Assembly: GCA_946221915.1 (NCBI GenBank)
Contig: CAMIKG010000038.1
Location: 1 to 47,334, forward strand
DNA length: 47,334 nt
Source: an uncultured Erwinia sp.
GTDB taxonomy: Bacteria; Pseudomonadota; Gammaproteobacteria; Enterobacterales; Enterobacteriaceae
Direction: 5' to 3'
In this document: positions 24,882 to 33,835 of the stretch, in pieces
How positions within the stretch are numbered: the stretch's first letter is position 1
Layout: each line of letters starts with the position of its first letter
Program-made: the position numbers and the translations under genes
The notes under the pieces: model-generated
What the model was told of the DNA's origin: nothing
Databases searched by the model: none
What the model saw: the letters and a program-made list of their open reading frames with translations, nothing else

Positions 24882-25703
24882 ATGGCAATTGTTAAATGTA
24901 AACCGACATCTCCGGGTCGTCGTCACGTAGTTAAAGTGGTGAACCCAGAGCTGCACAAGGGCAAACCATTTGCCCCGCTGGTAGAAAAAAACAGCAAATC
25001 CGGTGGCCGTAACAACAATGGTCGCATCACTACCCGTCACATCGGTGGTGGTCACAAGCAGGCTTATCGTATTGTTGACTTCAAACGCAACAAAGACGGT
25101 ATCCCGGCAGTTGTTGAGCGTCTTGAGTACGATCCGAACCGTTCCGCGAACATCGCGCTGGTTCTGTACAAAGATGGCGAGCGCCGTTATATCCTGGCCC
25201 CTAAAGGCCTGAAAGCTGGCGATCAGATCCAATCTGGCGTTGATGCTGCGATCAAAGCAGGTAACACCCTGCCTATGCGTAACATCCCGGTCGGTTCTAC
25301 CGTACACAACGTGGAAATGAAACCAGGCAAAGGCGGTCAGATTGCTCGCTCTGCTGGTGCTTACGTGCAGATCGTTGCTCGTGAAGGTTCCTACGTTACC
25401 CTGCGTCTGCGTTCTGGTGAAATGCGTAAAGTCGAATCTGACTGCCGCGCAACCCTGGGCGAAGTCGGCAACGCTGAGCACATGCTGCGCGTTCTGGGTA
25501 AAGCTGGTGCAACCCGTTGGCGTGGTGTTCGTCCTACCGTTCGTGGTACCGCGATGAACCCAGTAGATCACCCGCACGGTGGTGGTGAAGGTCGTAACTT
25601 TGGTAAGCACCCGGTAACTCCGTGGGGCGTTCAGACCAAAGGTAAGAAGACCCGTAGCAACAAGCGTACTGATAAATTTATCGTACGTCGCCGTAGCAAA
25701 TAA
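24882..25703 (+). CDS. rplB: 50S ribosomal protein L2
   Basis: This 273-residue protein is needed for subunit association and peptidyl transferase assembly. The conserved C-terminal motif HPHGGGEGR with the functionally important His is intact, as is the basic tail KTRSNKRTDKFIVRRRSK. GGAGGAG precedes the start. Confidence 0.98.
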   Translation: MAIVKCKPTSPGRRHVVKVVNPELHKGKPFAPLVEKNSKSGGRNNNGRITTRHIGGGHKQAYRIVDFKRNKDGIPAVVERLEYDPNRSANIALVLYKDGERRYILAPKGLKAGDQIQSGVDAAIKAGNTLPMRNIPVGSTVHNVEMKPGKGGQIARSAGAYVQIVAREGSYVTLRLRSGEMRKVESDCRATLGEVGNAEHMLRVLGKAGATRWRGVRPTVRGTAMNPVDHPHGGGEGRNFGKHPVTPWGVQTKGKKTRSNKRTDKFIVRRRSK

Positions 25704-25719
25704 TATTAGAGGATAAGCC

Positions 25720-25998
25720 ATGCCACGTTCTCTCAAGAAAGGTCCTTTTATTGACCTGCACTTGCTGAAGAAGGTAGAGAAAGCGGTGGAAAGCGGAGAC
25801 AAGAAGCCCCTGCGCACTTGGTCCCGTCGTTCAACGATCTTTCCTAACATGATCGGTTTGACCATCGCTGTCCATAATGGTCGTCAGCACGTTCCAGTCT
25901 TTGTTTCCGACGAAATGGTTGGTCACAAACTGGGTGAATTTGCGCCGACTCGTACTTATCGCGGCCACGCGGCTGATAAGAAAGCCAAGAAACGCTAA
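25720..25998 (+). CDS. rpsS: 30S ribosomal protein S19
   Basis: This 92-residue head protein pairs with S13 near the A-site finger. It begins MPRSLKKGPFIDLHLLKKVE and ends in a basic tail. It lies 16 bp after rplB. Confidence 0.98.
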   Translation: MPRSLKKGPFIDLHLLKKVEKAVESGDKKPLRTWSRRSTIFPNMIGLTIAVHNGRQHVPVFVSDEMVGHKLGEFAPTRTYRGHAADKKAKKR

Positions 25999-26012
25999 GA
26001 GAGGAGGAAGAG

Positions 26013-26345
26013 ATGGAAACTTTAGCTCAACATCGCCACGCTCGTTCTTCTGCTCAGAAGGTACGCCTGGTAGCGGATCTGGTCCGCGGTAAGAAAGTGT
26101 CGCAGGCTCTGGACATTCTGACCTACACCAACAAGAAAGCGGCTGTATTGGTTAAGAAAGTACTGGAATCTGCCATTGCTAACGCCGAACACAACGATGG
26201 CGCTGACATTGATGATCTGAAAGTCGCGAAAATTTTCGTCGACGAAGGCCCAAGCATGAAACGCATTATGCCGCGTGCTAAAGGTCGTGCAGATCGCATC
26301 CTGAAGCGCACCAGCCACATTACTGTGGTTGTGTCCGATCGCTGA
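26013..26345 (+). CDS. rplV: 50S ribosomal protein L22
   Basis: This 110-residue protein extends a beta hairpin into the exit tunnel constriction, with the loop MKRIMPRAKGRADRI intact, a site where deletions give macrolide resistance in other strains. GAGAGGAGGAA is a very strong ribosome-binding site. Confidence 0.98.
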   Translation: METLAQHRHARSSAQKVRLVADLVRGKKVSQALDILTYTNKKAAVLVKKVLESAIANAEHNDGADIDDLKVAKIFVDEGPSMKRIMPRAKGRADRILKRTSHITVVVSDR

Positions 26346-26362
26346 GACTCTGGAGACTAGCA

Positions 26363-27061
26363 ATGGGTCAGAAAGTACATCCTAATGGTATTCGACTGGG
26401 TATTGTCAAATCCTGGAACTCTACCTGGTTCGCAAATACCGCTGAATTCGCTGACAACCTGGACAGCGATTTTAAAGTTCGTCAGTACCTGAATAAAGAA
26501 CTGGCAAAAGCGTCTGTATCTCGCATCGTGATCGAGCGTCCAGCGAAGAGCATCCGTGTGACCATTCACACCGCTCGTCCTGGTATCGTGATCGGTAAAA
26601 AAGGTGAAGACGTTGAGAAACTGCGTAAGGTCGTAGCGGATATCGCTGGCGTGCCTGCACAGATCAACATCGCTGAAGTCCGTAAACCGGAACTGGACGC
26701 GAAACTGGTTGCTGACAGCATCACTTCTCAGCTGGAGCGTCGTGTGATGTTCCGCCGTGCGATGAAGCGTGCTGTGCAGAACGCAATGCGTCTGGGCGCC
26801 AAAGGTATCAAAGTTGAAGTTAGCGGCCGTCTGGGCGGCGCAGAAATCGCACGTACCGAATGGTACCGCGAAGGCCGTGTGCCATTGCACACCCTGCGTG
26901 CTGACATTGACTACAACACCTCTGAAGCTCACACCACTTATGGTGTAATCGGCGTTAAGGTATGGATCTTCAAAGGTGAGATCCTGGGTGGTATGGCTGC
27001 TGTTGAACAACCGGAACCGGCTGCTCAACCTAAAAAGCAGCAGCGTAAAGGCCGTAAGTAA
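26363..27061 (+). CDS. rpsC: 30S ribosomal protein S3
   Basis: This 232-residue protein is at the mRNA entry channel and contributes to ribosomal helicase activity. The KH domain motif IVIGKKGEDVEKLRK is present at about residues 75-90. The C-terminal tail (QPEPAAQPKKQQRKGRK) is one residue shorter than in E. coli. Confidence 0.98.
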   Translation: MGQKVHPNGIRLGIVKSWNSTWFANTAEFADNLDSDFKVRQYLNKELAKASVSRIVIERPAKSIRVTIHTARPGIVIGKKGEDVEKLRKVVADIAGVPAQINIAEVRKPELDAKLVADSITSQLERRVMFRRAMKRAVQNAMRLGAKGIKVEVSGRLGGAEIARTEWYREGRVPLHTLRADIDYNTSEAHTTYGVIGVKVWIFKGEILGGMAAVEQPEPAAQPKKQQRKGRK

Positions 27062-27072
27062 GGAGAGTCGCG

Positions 27073-27483
27073 ATGTTACAACCAAAGCGTACAAAATTCC
27101 GTAAAGTGCATAAAGGTCGCAACCGTGGTCTGGCGCAAGGTACGGATGTTAGCTTCGGTACTTTCGGTCTGAAAGCTGTTGGCCGTGGTCGTCTGACTGC
27201 TCGTCAGATTGAAGCAGCACGTCGTGCTATGACCCGTGCAGTTAAGCGTCAAGGTAAGATCTGGATCCGTGTATTCCCGGACAAACCGATCACCGAGAAG
27301 CCACTGGAAGTACGTATGGGTAAAGGTAAAGGTAACGTGGAGTATTGGGTTGCCTTGATCCAGCCTGGTAAAGTCCTGTATGAAATGGACGGCGTACCAG
27401 AAGAGCTGGCCCGTGAAGCATTCCAGCTGGCAGCAGCAAAACTGCCTATCAAAACCACCTTTGTAACTAAGACGGTGATGTAA
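27073..27483 (+). CDS. rplP: 50S ribosomal protein L16
   Basis: This 136-residue protein organises the A-site and L7/L12 base region. The segment EVRMGKGKGNVEYWV includes the Arg that is hydroxylated in E. coli L16. Its stop codon overlaps the rpmC start by one base. Confidence 0.98.
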   Translation: MLQPKRTKFRKVHKGRNRGLAQGTDVSFGTFGLKAVGRGRLTARQIEAARRAMTRAVKRQGKIWIRVFPDKPITEKPLEVRMGKGKGNVEYWVALIQPGKVLYEMDGVPEELAREAFQLAAAKLPIKTTFVTKTVM

Positions 27484-27674
27484 TGAAAGCAACTGAGCTG
27501 CGTGAAAAAAGCGTTGAAGAGCTGAACACTGAGCTGCTTAACCTGCTGCGTGAGCAGTTTAACCTGCGTATGCAGGCAGCATCCGGCCAGCTGCAACAGA
27601 CTCATCTGTTGAAGCAGGTTCGCCGTGATGTAGCACGTGTGAAGACTTTACTGACTGAGAAGGCGGGCGCGTAA
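27483..27674 (+). CDS. rpmC: 50S ribosomal protein L29
   Basis: This 63-residue two-helix protein is at the tunnel exit next to L23. It begins MKATELREKSVEELNTELLN. One-base overlaps (TAATG) with rplP and rpsQ on both sides indicate coupled translation. Confidence 0.98.
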   Translation: MKATELREKSVEELNTELLNLLREQFNLRMQAASGQLQQTHLLKQVRRDVARVKTLLTEKAGA

Positions 27675-27928
27675 TGACCGATAAAATTCGTACCCTGCAA
27701 GGTCGTGTTGTTAGTGACAAAATGCAGAAATCTGCAGTTGTTGCTATCGAGCGTTTCGTGAAGCACCCTATCTACGGTAAATTCATTAAGCGTACGACTA
27801 AGCTGCACATCCATGACGAGAACAACGAGTGTGGAATCGGCGACGTGGTAGAAATCCGCGAATGCCGTCCACTGTCCAAGACTAAGTCCTGGACTCTGGT
27901 TCGCGTTGTAGAGAAAGCGATTCTGTAA
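27674..27928 (+). CDS. rpsQ: 30S ribosomal protein S17
   Basis: This 84-residue OB-fold protein binds the 5' domain of 16S rRNA. It begins MTDKIRTLQGRVVSDKMQKS and ends the S10 operon; a strong terminator follows 85 bp downstream. Confidence 0.98.
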   Translation: MTDKIRTLQGRVVSDKMQKSAVVAIERFVKHPIYGKFIKRTTKLHIHDENNECGIGDVVEIRECRPLSKTKSWTLVRVVEKAIL

Positions 27929-28012
27929 TAGAATCTGCCTTCTCTTTACCCGGCAGATTTCTGCCAGCAGCCAGTCTGGTCTGCCAGCAGAAGGATAACG
28001 GGTGAAAATAAG

Positions 28013-28043
28013 ATAAACGGCTCGCAAGAGCCGTTTATTTTTT
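28013..28043 (+). terminator. S10 operon terminator
   Basis: ATAAACGGCTC (28013-28023), loop GCAA and GAGCCGTTTAT (28028-28038) followed by T5. It partly abuts the spc promoter, as in E. coli. Confidence 0.93.
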
Positions 28044-28044
28044 C

Positions 28045-28073
28045 TACCCATATGCGAGGAGCGGTGTTATAAT
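28045..28073 (+). promoter_or_regulatory. spc operon promoter
   Basis: A perfect TATAAT (28068-28073) is followed by GCTGCGCCCTC. The -35 element at 17-bp spacing is TACCCA (28045-28050), a poor match as in the E. coli spc promoter, whose strength comes partly from the AT-rich upstream region; the terminator T-run supplies that here. Confidence 0.75.
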
Positions 28074-28153
28074 GCTGCGCCCTCAATTATGGGGGTTTCT
28101 AATGGCCTGAACTTCAGGTCCCGAAGAGTAGTTGACTTTAGCGGAGCACTAAA

Positions 28154-28525
28154 ATGATCCAAGAACAGACTATGCTGAACGTCGCCGACAACTCCGGTGC
28201 ACGTCGCGTAATGTGTATCAAGGTTCTGGGTGGCTCGCACCGTCGCTACGCAGGCGTAGGCGACATCATCAAAATTACCATCAAGGAAGCAATTCCTCGC
28301 GGTAAAGTTAAAAAGGGTGATGTGCTGAAGGCGGTAGTGGTGCGCACCAAGAAGGGTGTTCGTCGCCCGGACGGTTCTGTCATTCGCTTCGATGGTAATG
28401 CATGCGTTATTCTGAACAATAACAGCGAGCAACCTATCGGTACGCGTATTTTTGGACCAGTAACTCGTGAACTTCGTACTGAAAAGTTCATGAAAATTAT
28501 CTCTCTGGCACCAGAAGTACTGTAA
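28154..28525 (+). CDS. rplN: 50S ribosomal protein L14
   Basis: This 123-residue intersubunit-bridge protein (B8) is also the binding site of RsfS in other bacteria. It begins MIQEQTMLNVADNSGARRVM. First in the spc operon, with a leader of about 75 nt. Confidence 0.98.
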   Translation: MIQEQTMLNVADNSGARRVMCIKVLGGSHRRYAGVGDIIKITIKEAIPRGKVKKGDVLKAVVVRTKKGVRRPDGSVIRFDGNACVILNNNSEQPIGTRIFGPVTRELRTEKFMKIISLAPEVL

Positions 28526-28535
28526 GGAGCGAGAA

Positions 28536-28850
28536 ATGGCAGCGAAAATCCGTCGCGATGACGAAGTTATCGTGCTGACCGGCAAAGATAAAGGTAAGCG
28601 CGGTAAAGTTAAGAGTGTCCTGACTTCTGGTAAGGTCATTGTTGAAGGTATCAACCTGGTTAAGAAGCATCAGAAGCCTGTTCCGGCTCTGAACCAGCCA
28701 GGTGGCATCGTTGAAAAAGAAGCTGCAATTCAGGTTTCTAACGTTGCAATCTTCAATGCGGCTTCCGGTAAGGCAGACCGTGTAGGCTTTAGATTCGAAG
28801 ACGGCAAAAAAGTCCGTTTCTTCAAGTCTAACAGCGAAACTATCAAGTAA
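28536..28850 (+). CDS. rplX: 50S ribosomal protein L24
   Basis: This 104-residue assembly initiator has a KOW motif near the N terminus (DDEVIVLTGKDKGKRGKV). It lies 10 bp after rplN. Confidence 0.98.
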   Translation: MAAKIRRDDEVIVLTGKDKGKRGKVKSVLTSGKVIVEGINLVKKHQKPVPALNQPGGIVEKEAAIQVSNVAIFNAASGKADRVGFRFEDGKKVRFFKSNSETIK

Positions 28851-28864
28851 TTTGGAGTAGTACG

Positions 28865-29404
28865 ATGGCGAAACTGCATGATTACTACAAAGACGAGGTA
28901 GTCAAAAAACTCATGACTGAGTTTGGCTACAATTCTGTCATGCAAGTCCCTCGGGTCGAGAAGATCACCCTGAACATGGGTGTTGGTGAAGCGATCGCTG
29001 ACAAAAAACTGCTGGATAACGCAGCAGCTGACCTGGCAGCAATCTCCGGTCAAAAACCGCTGATCACCAAAGCACGCAAATCTGTTGCAGGCTTCAAAAT
29101 CCGTCAGGGCTATCCGATCGGCTGTAAAGTAACTCTGCGTGGCGAGCGCATGTGGGAGTTCTTCGAGCGTCTGATCTCTATTGCTGTTCCACGTATCCGT
29201 GACTTCCGTGGCCTGTCCGCTAAGTCATTCGATGGCCGTGGTAACTACAGCATGGGCGTTCGTGAGCAGATCATCTTCCCAGAAATCGACTATGACAAAG
29301 TCGATCGCGTCCGTGGTCTGGATATTACCATCACCACTACTGCGAAATCTGACGATGAAGGCCGTGCTCTGCTGGCTGCCTTTGACTTCCCGTTCCGCAA
29401 GTAA
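28865..29404 (+). CDS. rplE: 50S ribosomal protein L5
   Basis: This 179-residue protein binds 5S rRNA and contacts the P-site tRNA. It begins MAKLHDYYKDEVVKKLMTEF. In E. coli the start of this gene is the S8 target site that controls the spc operon; the bases around the start codon here are similar, but I have not folded them. Confidence 0.98.
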   Translation: MAKLHDYYKDEVVKKLMTEFGYNSVMQVPRVEKITLNMGVGEAIADKKLLDNAAADLAAISGQKPLITKARKSVAGFKIRQGYPIGCKVTLRGERMWEFFERLISIAVPRIRDFRGLSAKSFDGRGNYSMGVREQIIFPEIDYDKVDRVRGLDITITTTAKSDDEGRALLAAFDFPFRK

Positions 29405-29419
29405 ACCAGGGTTACGTTC

Positions 29420-29725
29420 ATGGCAAAGCAATCTATGAAAGCACGCGAAGTCGTTCGCGTAAAACTGGCTGATAAATACCGCGCTAAACGCGAGGAATTG
29501 AAAGCCATTATCTCTAGTGTGAACTCTTCCGACGAAGAACGTTGGAACGCTGTTCTCAAGCTGCAGACTCTGCCGCGTGATTCCAGCCCGTCCCGTCAGC
29601 GTAACCGCTGCCGCCAGACAGGTCGTCCGCACGCTTTCCTGCGGAAGTTCGGGTTGAGCCGTATTAAAGTCCGTGAAGCCGCCATGCGCGGTGAAATTCC
29701 GGGCCTTAAAAAGGCTAGCTGGTAA
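29420..29725 (+). CDS. rpsN: 30S ribosomal protein S14
   Basis: This 101-residue protein is the long zinc-independent form, lacking the CxxC pairs of the short form; RNRCRQTGRPHAFLRKFGLS is in the conserved core. It lies 15 bp after rplE. Confidence 0.98.
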   Translation: MAKQSMKAREVVRVKLADKYRAKREELKAIISSVNSSDEERWNAVLKLQTLPRDSSPSRQRNRCRQTGRPHAFLRKFGLSRIKVREAAMRGEIPGLKKASW

Positions 29726-29758
29726 TTGTCACCAATAGAATCACGGGAGTAAAGACAG

Positions 29759-30151
29759 ATGAGCATGCAAGATCCGATCGCGGATATGCTGACCCGTATC
29801 CGTAACGGTCAGGCCGCGAACAAAGTTGCGGTCACCATGCCTTCCTCCAAGCTGAAAGTGGCAATTGCCAACGTGCTGAAGGAAGAAGGTTATATTGAAG
29901 AATTTAAAATCGAAGGCGACACCAAGCCAGAACTGGAACTGACTCTTAAGTATTTCCAGGGCAAGGCTGTGGTAGAGAGCATTCAACGTGTAAGCCGTCC
30001 AGGTCTGCGTATTTATAAGCGCAAAGACGAACTGCCAAAAGTTATGGCAGGTCTGGGTATTGCCGTTGTTTCTACCTCTAAAGGTGTTATGACTGATCGT
30101 GCAGCGCGCCAGGCTGGTCTTGGTGGCGAAATTATCTGCTACGTAGCTTAA
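29759..30151 (+). CDS. rpsH: 30S ribosomal protein S8
   Basis: This 130-residue protein binds the central domain of 16S rRNA and is the translational repressor of the spc operon. The C-terminal motif STSKGVMTDRAAR is intact. CGGGAG precedes the ATG at 29759; an in-frame ATG 6 bp later is less likely. Confidence 0.98.
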   Translation: MSMQDPIADMLTRIRNGQAANKVAVTMPSSKLKVAIANVLKEEGYIEEFKIEGDTKPELELTLKYFQGKAVVESIQRVSRPGLRIYKRKDELPKVMAGLGIAVVSTSKGVMTDRAARQAGLGGEIICYVA

Positions 30152-30163
30152 TCGGAGGAAAAG

Positions 30164-30697
30164 ATGTCTCGTGTTGCTAAGGCACCAGTCGCAATTCCTG
30201 CCGGCGTAGAGGTAAAACTCAACGGTCAGGTTATTTCGATCAAAGGTAAAAACGGCGAGCTGACTCGTACTATCAATGATGCTGTTGAAATTAAACATGC
30301 TGACAACGCTCTGACTTTCGCTCCGCGCGAAGGTTTCGTTGATGGCTGGGCGCAGGCGGGTACTTCTCGCGCGCTGCTGAATTCAATGGTTATCGGTGTT
30401 ACCGAAGGCTTCACCAAGAAGCTGCAGCTGGTTGGTGTAGGTTATCGTGCGGCCATTAAAGGCAACGCGGTGAGTTTGGCCCTGGGCTTCTCTCATCCTG
30501 TTGAACATGCGCTGCCAGCGGGAATCACTGCTGAATGTCCGACTCAGACTGAAATCGTGCTGAAAGGCGCTGATAAACAGCTGATCGGTCAGGTTGCAGC
30601 TGACTTGCGCGCCTACCGTCGTCCTGAGCCTTACAAAGGCAAGGGTGTTCGTTACGCCGACGAAGTCGTGCGTACCAAAGAGGCTAAGAAGAAGTAA
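30164..30697 (+). CDS. rplF: 50S ribosomal protein L6
   Basis: This 177-residue protein supports the factor-binding region near the sarcin-ricin loop. It has two repeated domains, and the C-terminal motif RRPEPYKGKGVRYADE is conserved. Confidence 0.98.
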   Translation: MSRVAKAPVAIPAGVEVKLNGQVISIKGKNGELTRTINDAVEIKHADNALTFAPREGFVDGWAQAGTSRALLNSMVIGVTEGFTKKLQLVGVGYRAAIKGNAVSLALGFSHPVEHALPAGITAECPTQTEIVLKGADKQLIGQVAADLRAYRRPEPYKGKGVRYADEVVRTKEAKKK

Positions 30698-30706
30698 GGT
30701 AACACT

Positions 30707-31060
30707 ATGGATAAGAAATCTGCTCGTATCCGTCGTGCGACCCGCGCACGTCGCAAGCTCAAAGAGCTGGGTGCAACTCGCCTGGTAGTACATCGTACTC
30801 CGCGTCATATTTACGCACAGGTTATTGCCCCTAACGGTTCTGAAGTTTTAGTTGCTGCTTCTACTGTAGAAAAAGCTATTACTGAACAACTGAAGTATAC
30901 CGGTAACAAAGACGCAGCCGCTGCAGTAGGTAAAGCTATTGCTGAACGCGCTATCGAAAAAGGCATCACTGGTGTTTCTTTCGACCGTTCCGGTTTCCAA
31001 TATCATGGTCGCGTCCAGGCACTGGCAGATGCTGCTCGTGAAGCTGGCCTTCAGTTCTAA
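30707..31060 (+). CDS. rplR: 50S ribosomal protein L18
   Basis: This 117-residue protein binds 5S rRNA with L5 and L25. The N-terminal basic tail (KKSARIRRATRARRKLKE) is the RNA contact; the C terminus GRVQALADAAREAGLQF is standard. Confidence 0.98.
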   Translation: MDKKSARIRRATRARRKLKELGATRLVVHRTPRHIYAQVIAPNGSEVLVAASTVEKAITEQLKYTGNKDAAAAVGKAIAERAIEKGITGVSFDRSGFQYHGRVQALADAAREAGLQF

Positions 31061-31074
31061 GGTAGAGGTGTAAG

Positions 31075-31575
31075 ATGGCACACATCGAGAAACAAGCTGG
31101 AGATCTGCAGGAAAAGTTGATCGCGGTAAACCGTGTATCTAAAACTGTTAAAGGTGGTCGTATTTTCTCCTTCACAGCACTGACTGTGGTAGGTGACGGT
31201 AACGGTCGCATCGGTTTTGGTTACGGTAAAGCGCGTGAAGTTCCAGCAGCGATTCAGAAAGCGATGGAAAAAGCCCGTCGCAACATGATTAACGTCGCGC
31301 TGACCAACGGCACCCTGCAACACCCTGTTAAAGGTGTTCACACAGGTTCCCGCGTGTTCATGCAGCCGGCTTCAGAAGGTACCGGTATCATTGCCGGTGG
31401 TGCAATGCGCGCCGTTCTGGAAGTTGCTGGTGTTCATAACGTTCTGGCAAAAGCTTACGGTTCCACCAACCCGATCAACGTGGTTCGTGCAACTCTGGAT
31501 GCGCTGGGCAATATGAATTCACCGGAAATGGTCGCTGCCAAGCGTGGTAAAACCGTTGAAGAAATTCTGGGGTAA
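31075..31575 (+). CDS. rpsE: 30S ribosomal protein S5
   Basis: This 166-residue protein lies at the mRNA entry and affects accuracy. The loop TVKGGRIFSFTALTVVG, where spectinomycin-resistance changes occur in other strains, looks wild type. Followed by rpmD at 5 bp. Confidence 0.98.
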   Translation: MAHIEKQAGDLQEKLIAVNRVSKTVKGGRIFSFTALTVVGDGNGRIGFGYGKAREVPAAIQKAMEKARRNMINVALTNGTLQHPVKGVHTGSRVFMQPASEGTGIIAGGAMRAVLEVAGVHNVLAKAYGSTNPINVVRATLDALGNMNSPEMVAAKRGKTVEEILG

Positions 31576-31580
31576 TGACC

Positions 31581-31760
31581 ATGGCAAAGACTATTAAGAT
31601 TACTCAAACCCGCAGTGCAATCGGTCGTCTGCCGAAACACAAGGCAACGCTGCTTGGCCTGGGTCTGCGTCGCATTGGCCACACCGTAGAGCGTGAAGAT
31701 ACGCCAGCTGTACGCGGTATGGTTAACGCGGTTTACTACATGGTTAAAGTGGAGGAGTAA
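31581..31760 (+). CDS. rpmD: 50S ribosomal protein L30
   Basis: This 59-residue protein begins MAKTIKITQTRSAIGRLPKH. The ATG at 31581 gives the family length; another ATG at 31575 overlapping the rpsE stop would add two residues. Confidence 0.97.
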   Translation: MAKTIKITQTRSAIGRLPKHKATLLGLGLRRIGHTVEREDTPAVRGMVNAVYYMVKVEE

Positions 31761-31763
31761 CAG

Positions 31764-32198
31764 ATGCGTTTAAATACTCTGTCTCCGGCCGAAGGCTCTA
31801 AGCACGCTCCGAAACGTCTGGGTCGTGGTATTGGTTCCGGTCTCGGTAAAACCGGTGGTCGTGGTCACAAAGGTCAGAACTCTCGTTCTGGCGGTGGCGT
31901 ACGTCGCGGTTTTGAAGGCGGCCAGATGCCTCTGTACCGTCGTCTGCCGAAATTCGGTTTCACTTCTCGTAAAGCGATGGTGACGGCTGAAGTTCGTCTT
32001 TCAGAGCTGGCGAAAGTGGAAGGCGGTATCGTTGACCTGAACACGCTGAAAGCAGCTAACATCATCGGTATTCAGATTGAGTTCGCGAAAGTGATCCTGT
32101 CTGGCGAAGTAACTGTACCGGTGACTGTTCGCGGTCTGCGTGTGACCAAAGGCGCTCGTGCTGCAATCGAAGCTGCTGGCGGTAAAATCGAGGAATAA
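31764..32198 (+). CDS. rplO: 50S ribosomal protein L15
   Basis: This 144-residue late-assembly protein has the Gly-rich N-terminal extension (GRGIGSGLGKTGGRGHKGQ) that threads into 23S rRNA. It is 3 bp after rpmD and 7 bp before secY. Confidence 0.98.
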   Translation: MRLNTLSPAEGSKHAPKRLGRGIGSGLGKTGGRGHKGQNSRSGGGVRRGFEGGQMPLYRRLPKFGFTSRKAMVTAEVRLSELAKVEGGIVDLNTLKAANIIGIQIEFAKVILSGEVTVPVTVRGLRVTKGARAAIEAAGGKIEE

Positions 32199-32205
32199 GT
32201 AGCAG

Positions 32206-33537
32206 ATGGCTAAACAACCAGGATTAGATTTTCAAAGTGCCAGAGGTGGTTTTGGCGAACTGAAACGCAGACTTTTGTTTGTTATTGGTGCGCTGATTGT
32301 CTTCCGCATTGGCTCTTTTATTCCGATCCCTGGTATCGATGCCACTGTACTTGCCAAACTGCTTGAGCAACAGCGTGGCACCATCATTGAAATGTTTAAC
32401 ATGTTCTCTGGTGGTGCTCTGAGCCGTGCTTCTATTTTTGCCCTGGGTATCATGCCGTATATTTCGGCATCGATTATTATCCAGCTGCTGACCGTGGTTC
32501 ACCCCGCGCTGGCAGAGATCAAAAAAGAAGGGGAGGCTGGCCGTCGTAAGATTAGTCAGTACACCCGTTACGGCACGTTGGTACTGGCCATATTCCAGTC
32601 GATCGGTATTGCTACCGGTTTACCGAATATGCCTGGAATGCAGGGCCTGGTAATTAATCCAGGCTTTGCTTTCTACTTTACCGCTGTTGTGAGTCTGGTC
32701 ACGGGAACCATGTTCCTGATGTGGCTGGGCGAACAGATTACTGAACGGGGTATCGGTAACGGTATTTCGATCATTATCTTCGCTGGTATTGTTGCGGGAT
32801 TGCCGCCGGCCATTGGCCATACTATCGAGCAAGCGCGGCAAGGCGACCTGCACTTCCTCCTGTTGCTGTTGGTTGCAGTTCTCGTATTTGCAGTGACCTT
32901 CTTCGTTGTTTTCGTTGAGCGTGGTCAACGCCGCATTGTGGTGAACTATGCGAAACGTCAGCAAGGCCGTCGTGTCTATGCTGCACAGAGCACACACTTA
33001 CCGTTGAAAGTGAATATGGCGGGGGTTATCCCGGCAATCTTCGCTTCCAGTATCATTCTGTTCCCAGCGACCATTGCGTCCTGGTTCGGTGGCGGTACTG
33101 GCTGGAACTGGTTGACAACTATTTCGATGTATTTGCAACCAGGTCAGCCGCTTTATGTGTTACTCTATGCGACTGCAATCATCTTCTTCTGTTTCTTCTA
33201 CACGGCGTTGGTTTTCAACCCGCGTGAAACAGCAGATAACCTGAAGAAGTCTGGTGCATTTGTACCAGGAATTCGTCCGGGAGAGCAAACGGCGAAGTAC
33301 ATCGATAAAGTAATGACACGTCTGACCTTAATCGGCGCCCTGTACATTACTTTCATCTGCCTAATCCCGGAGTTCATGCGTGATGCGATGAAAGTTCCAT
33401 TCTACTTCGGCGGTACATCACTGCTGATCGTAGTCGTTGTCATCATGGACTTTATGGCTCAAGTGCAAACTCTGATGATGTCAAGTCAGTACGAGTCTGC
33501 ATTGAAGAAAGCAAACCTGAAAGGCTACGGCCGTTAA
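32206..33537 (+). CDS. secY: preprotein translocase subunit SecY
   Basis: This 443-residue protein forms the SecYEG channel with ten transmembrane segments. After the cytoplasmic N terminus (MAKQPGLDFQSARGGFGELK) come the plug region after TM1 and the cytoplasmic loop VERGQRRIVVNYAKRQQGRR that binds SecA and ribosomes. Length equals E. coli SecY. Placement in spc links export capacity to ribosome synthesis. Confidence 0.98.
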   Translation: MAKQPGLDFQSARGGFGELKRRLLFVIGALIVFRIGSFIPIPGIDATVLAKLLEQQRGTIIEMFNMFSGGALSRASIFALGIMPYISASIIIQLLTVVHPALAEIKKEGEAGRRKISQYTRYGTLVLAIFQSIGIATGLPNMPGMQGLVINPGFAFYFTAVVSLVTGTMFLMWLGEQITERGIGNGISIIIFAGIVAGLPPAIGHTIEQARQGDLHFLLLLLVAVLVFAVTFFVVFVERGQRRIVVNYAKRQQGRRVYAAQSTHLPLKVNMAGVIPAIFASSIILFPATIASWFGGGTGWNWLTTISMYLQPGQPLYVLLYATAIIFFCFFYTALVFNPRETADNLKKSGAFVPGIRPGEQTAKYIDKVMTRLTLIGALYITFICLIPEFMRDAMKVPFYFGGTSLLIVVVVIMDFMAQVQTLMMSSQYESALKKANLKGYGR

Positions 33538-33568
33538 TCAGGCGCTTGAGAAGTTACGGAGAGTAAAA

Positions 33569-33685
33569 ATGAAAGTTCGTGCTTCCGTCAAGAAATTATG
33601 TCGTAACTGCAAAATCATCCGTCGCGACGGTGTTGTACGTGTGATTTGCAGTGCCGAGCCTAAGCATAAACAGCGCCAGGGCTGA
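33569..33685 (+). CDS. rpmJ: 50S ribosomal protein L36
   Basis: This 38-residue protein is too short for most gene finders. It begins MKVRASVKKLCRNCK and ends SAEPKHKQRQG. Cys11, Cys14, Cys27 and His33 make up the zinc site, so this is the zinc-binding paralog. GGAGAG precedes the ATG; it is the last spc gene, 31 bp after secY. Confidence 0.97.
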   Translation: MKVRASVKKLCRNCKIIRRDGVVRVICSAEPKHKQRQG

Positions 33686-33718
33686 TTTTCACATATTTTT
33701 CTTGCAAAGTCGGGTTGA

Positions 33719-33737
33719 GCTGGCTAGATTAGCCAGC
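33719..33737 (+). terminator. hairpin between spc and alpha operons
   Basis: GCTGGCTA and TAGCCAGC pair around GAT, followed by CAATCTTTTG. The U-run is poor, which fits the partial readthrough from spc into alpha known in E. coli. Confidence 0.65.
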
Positions 33738-33835
33738 CAATCTTTTGTATGTGTCTATGCGTTTCCATTTGAGTATCCTGAAAACGGGCTTTTCAGCATG
33801 GAGCGCATATTTAAATAGTAGGAGTGCATAGTGGC
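33738..33835 (+). promoter_or_regulatory. alpha operon leader, S4-responsive pseudoknot
   Basis: The segment up to and over the rpsM GTG is nearly identical to the E. coli alpha leader as remembered (CCATTTGAGTATCCTG, AAAACGGGCTTTTCAGCATG, AGTAGGAGTGCATAGTG). In E. coli it folds into a nested pseudoknot bound by S4 to trap the initiation complex. Folding was not computed here. Confidence 0.75.
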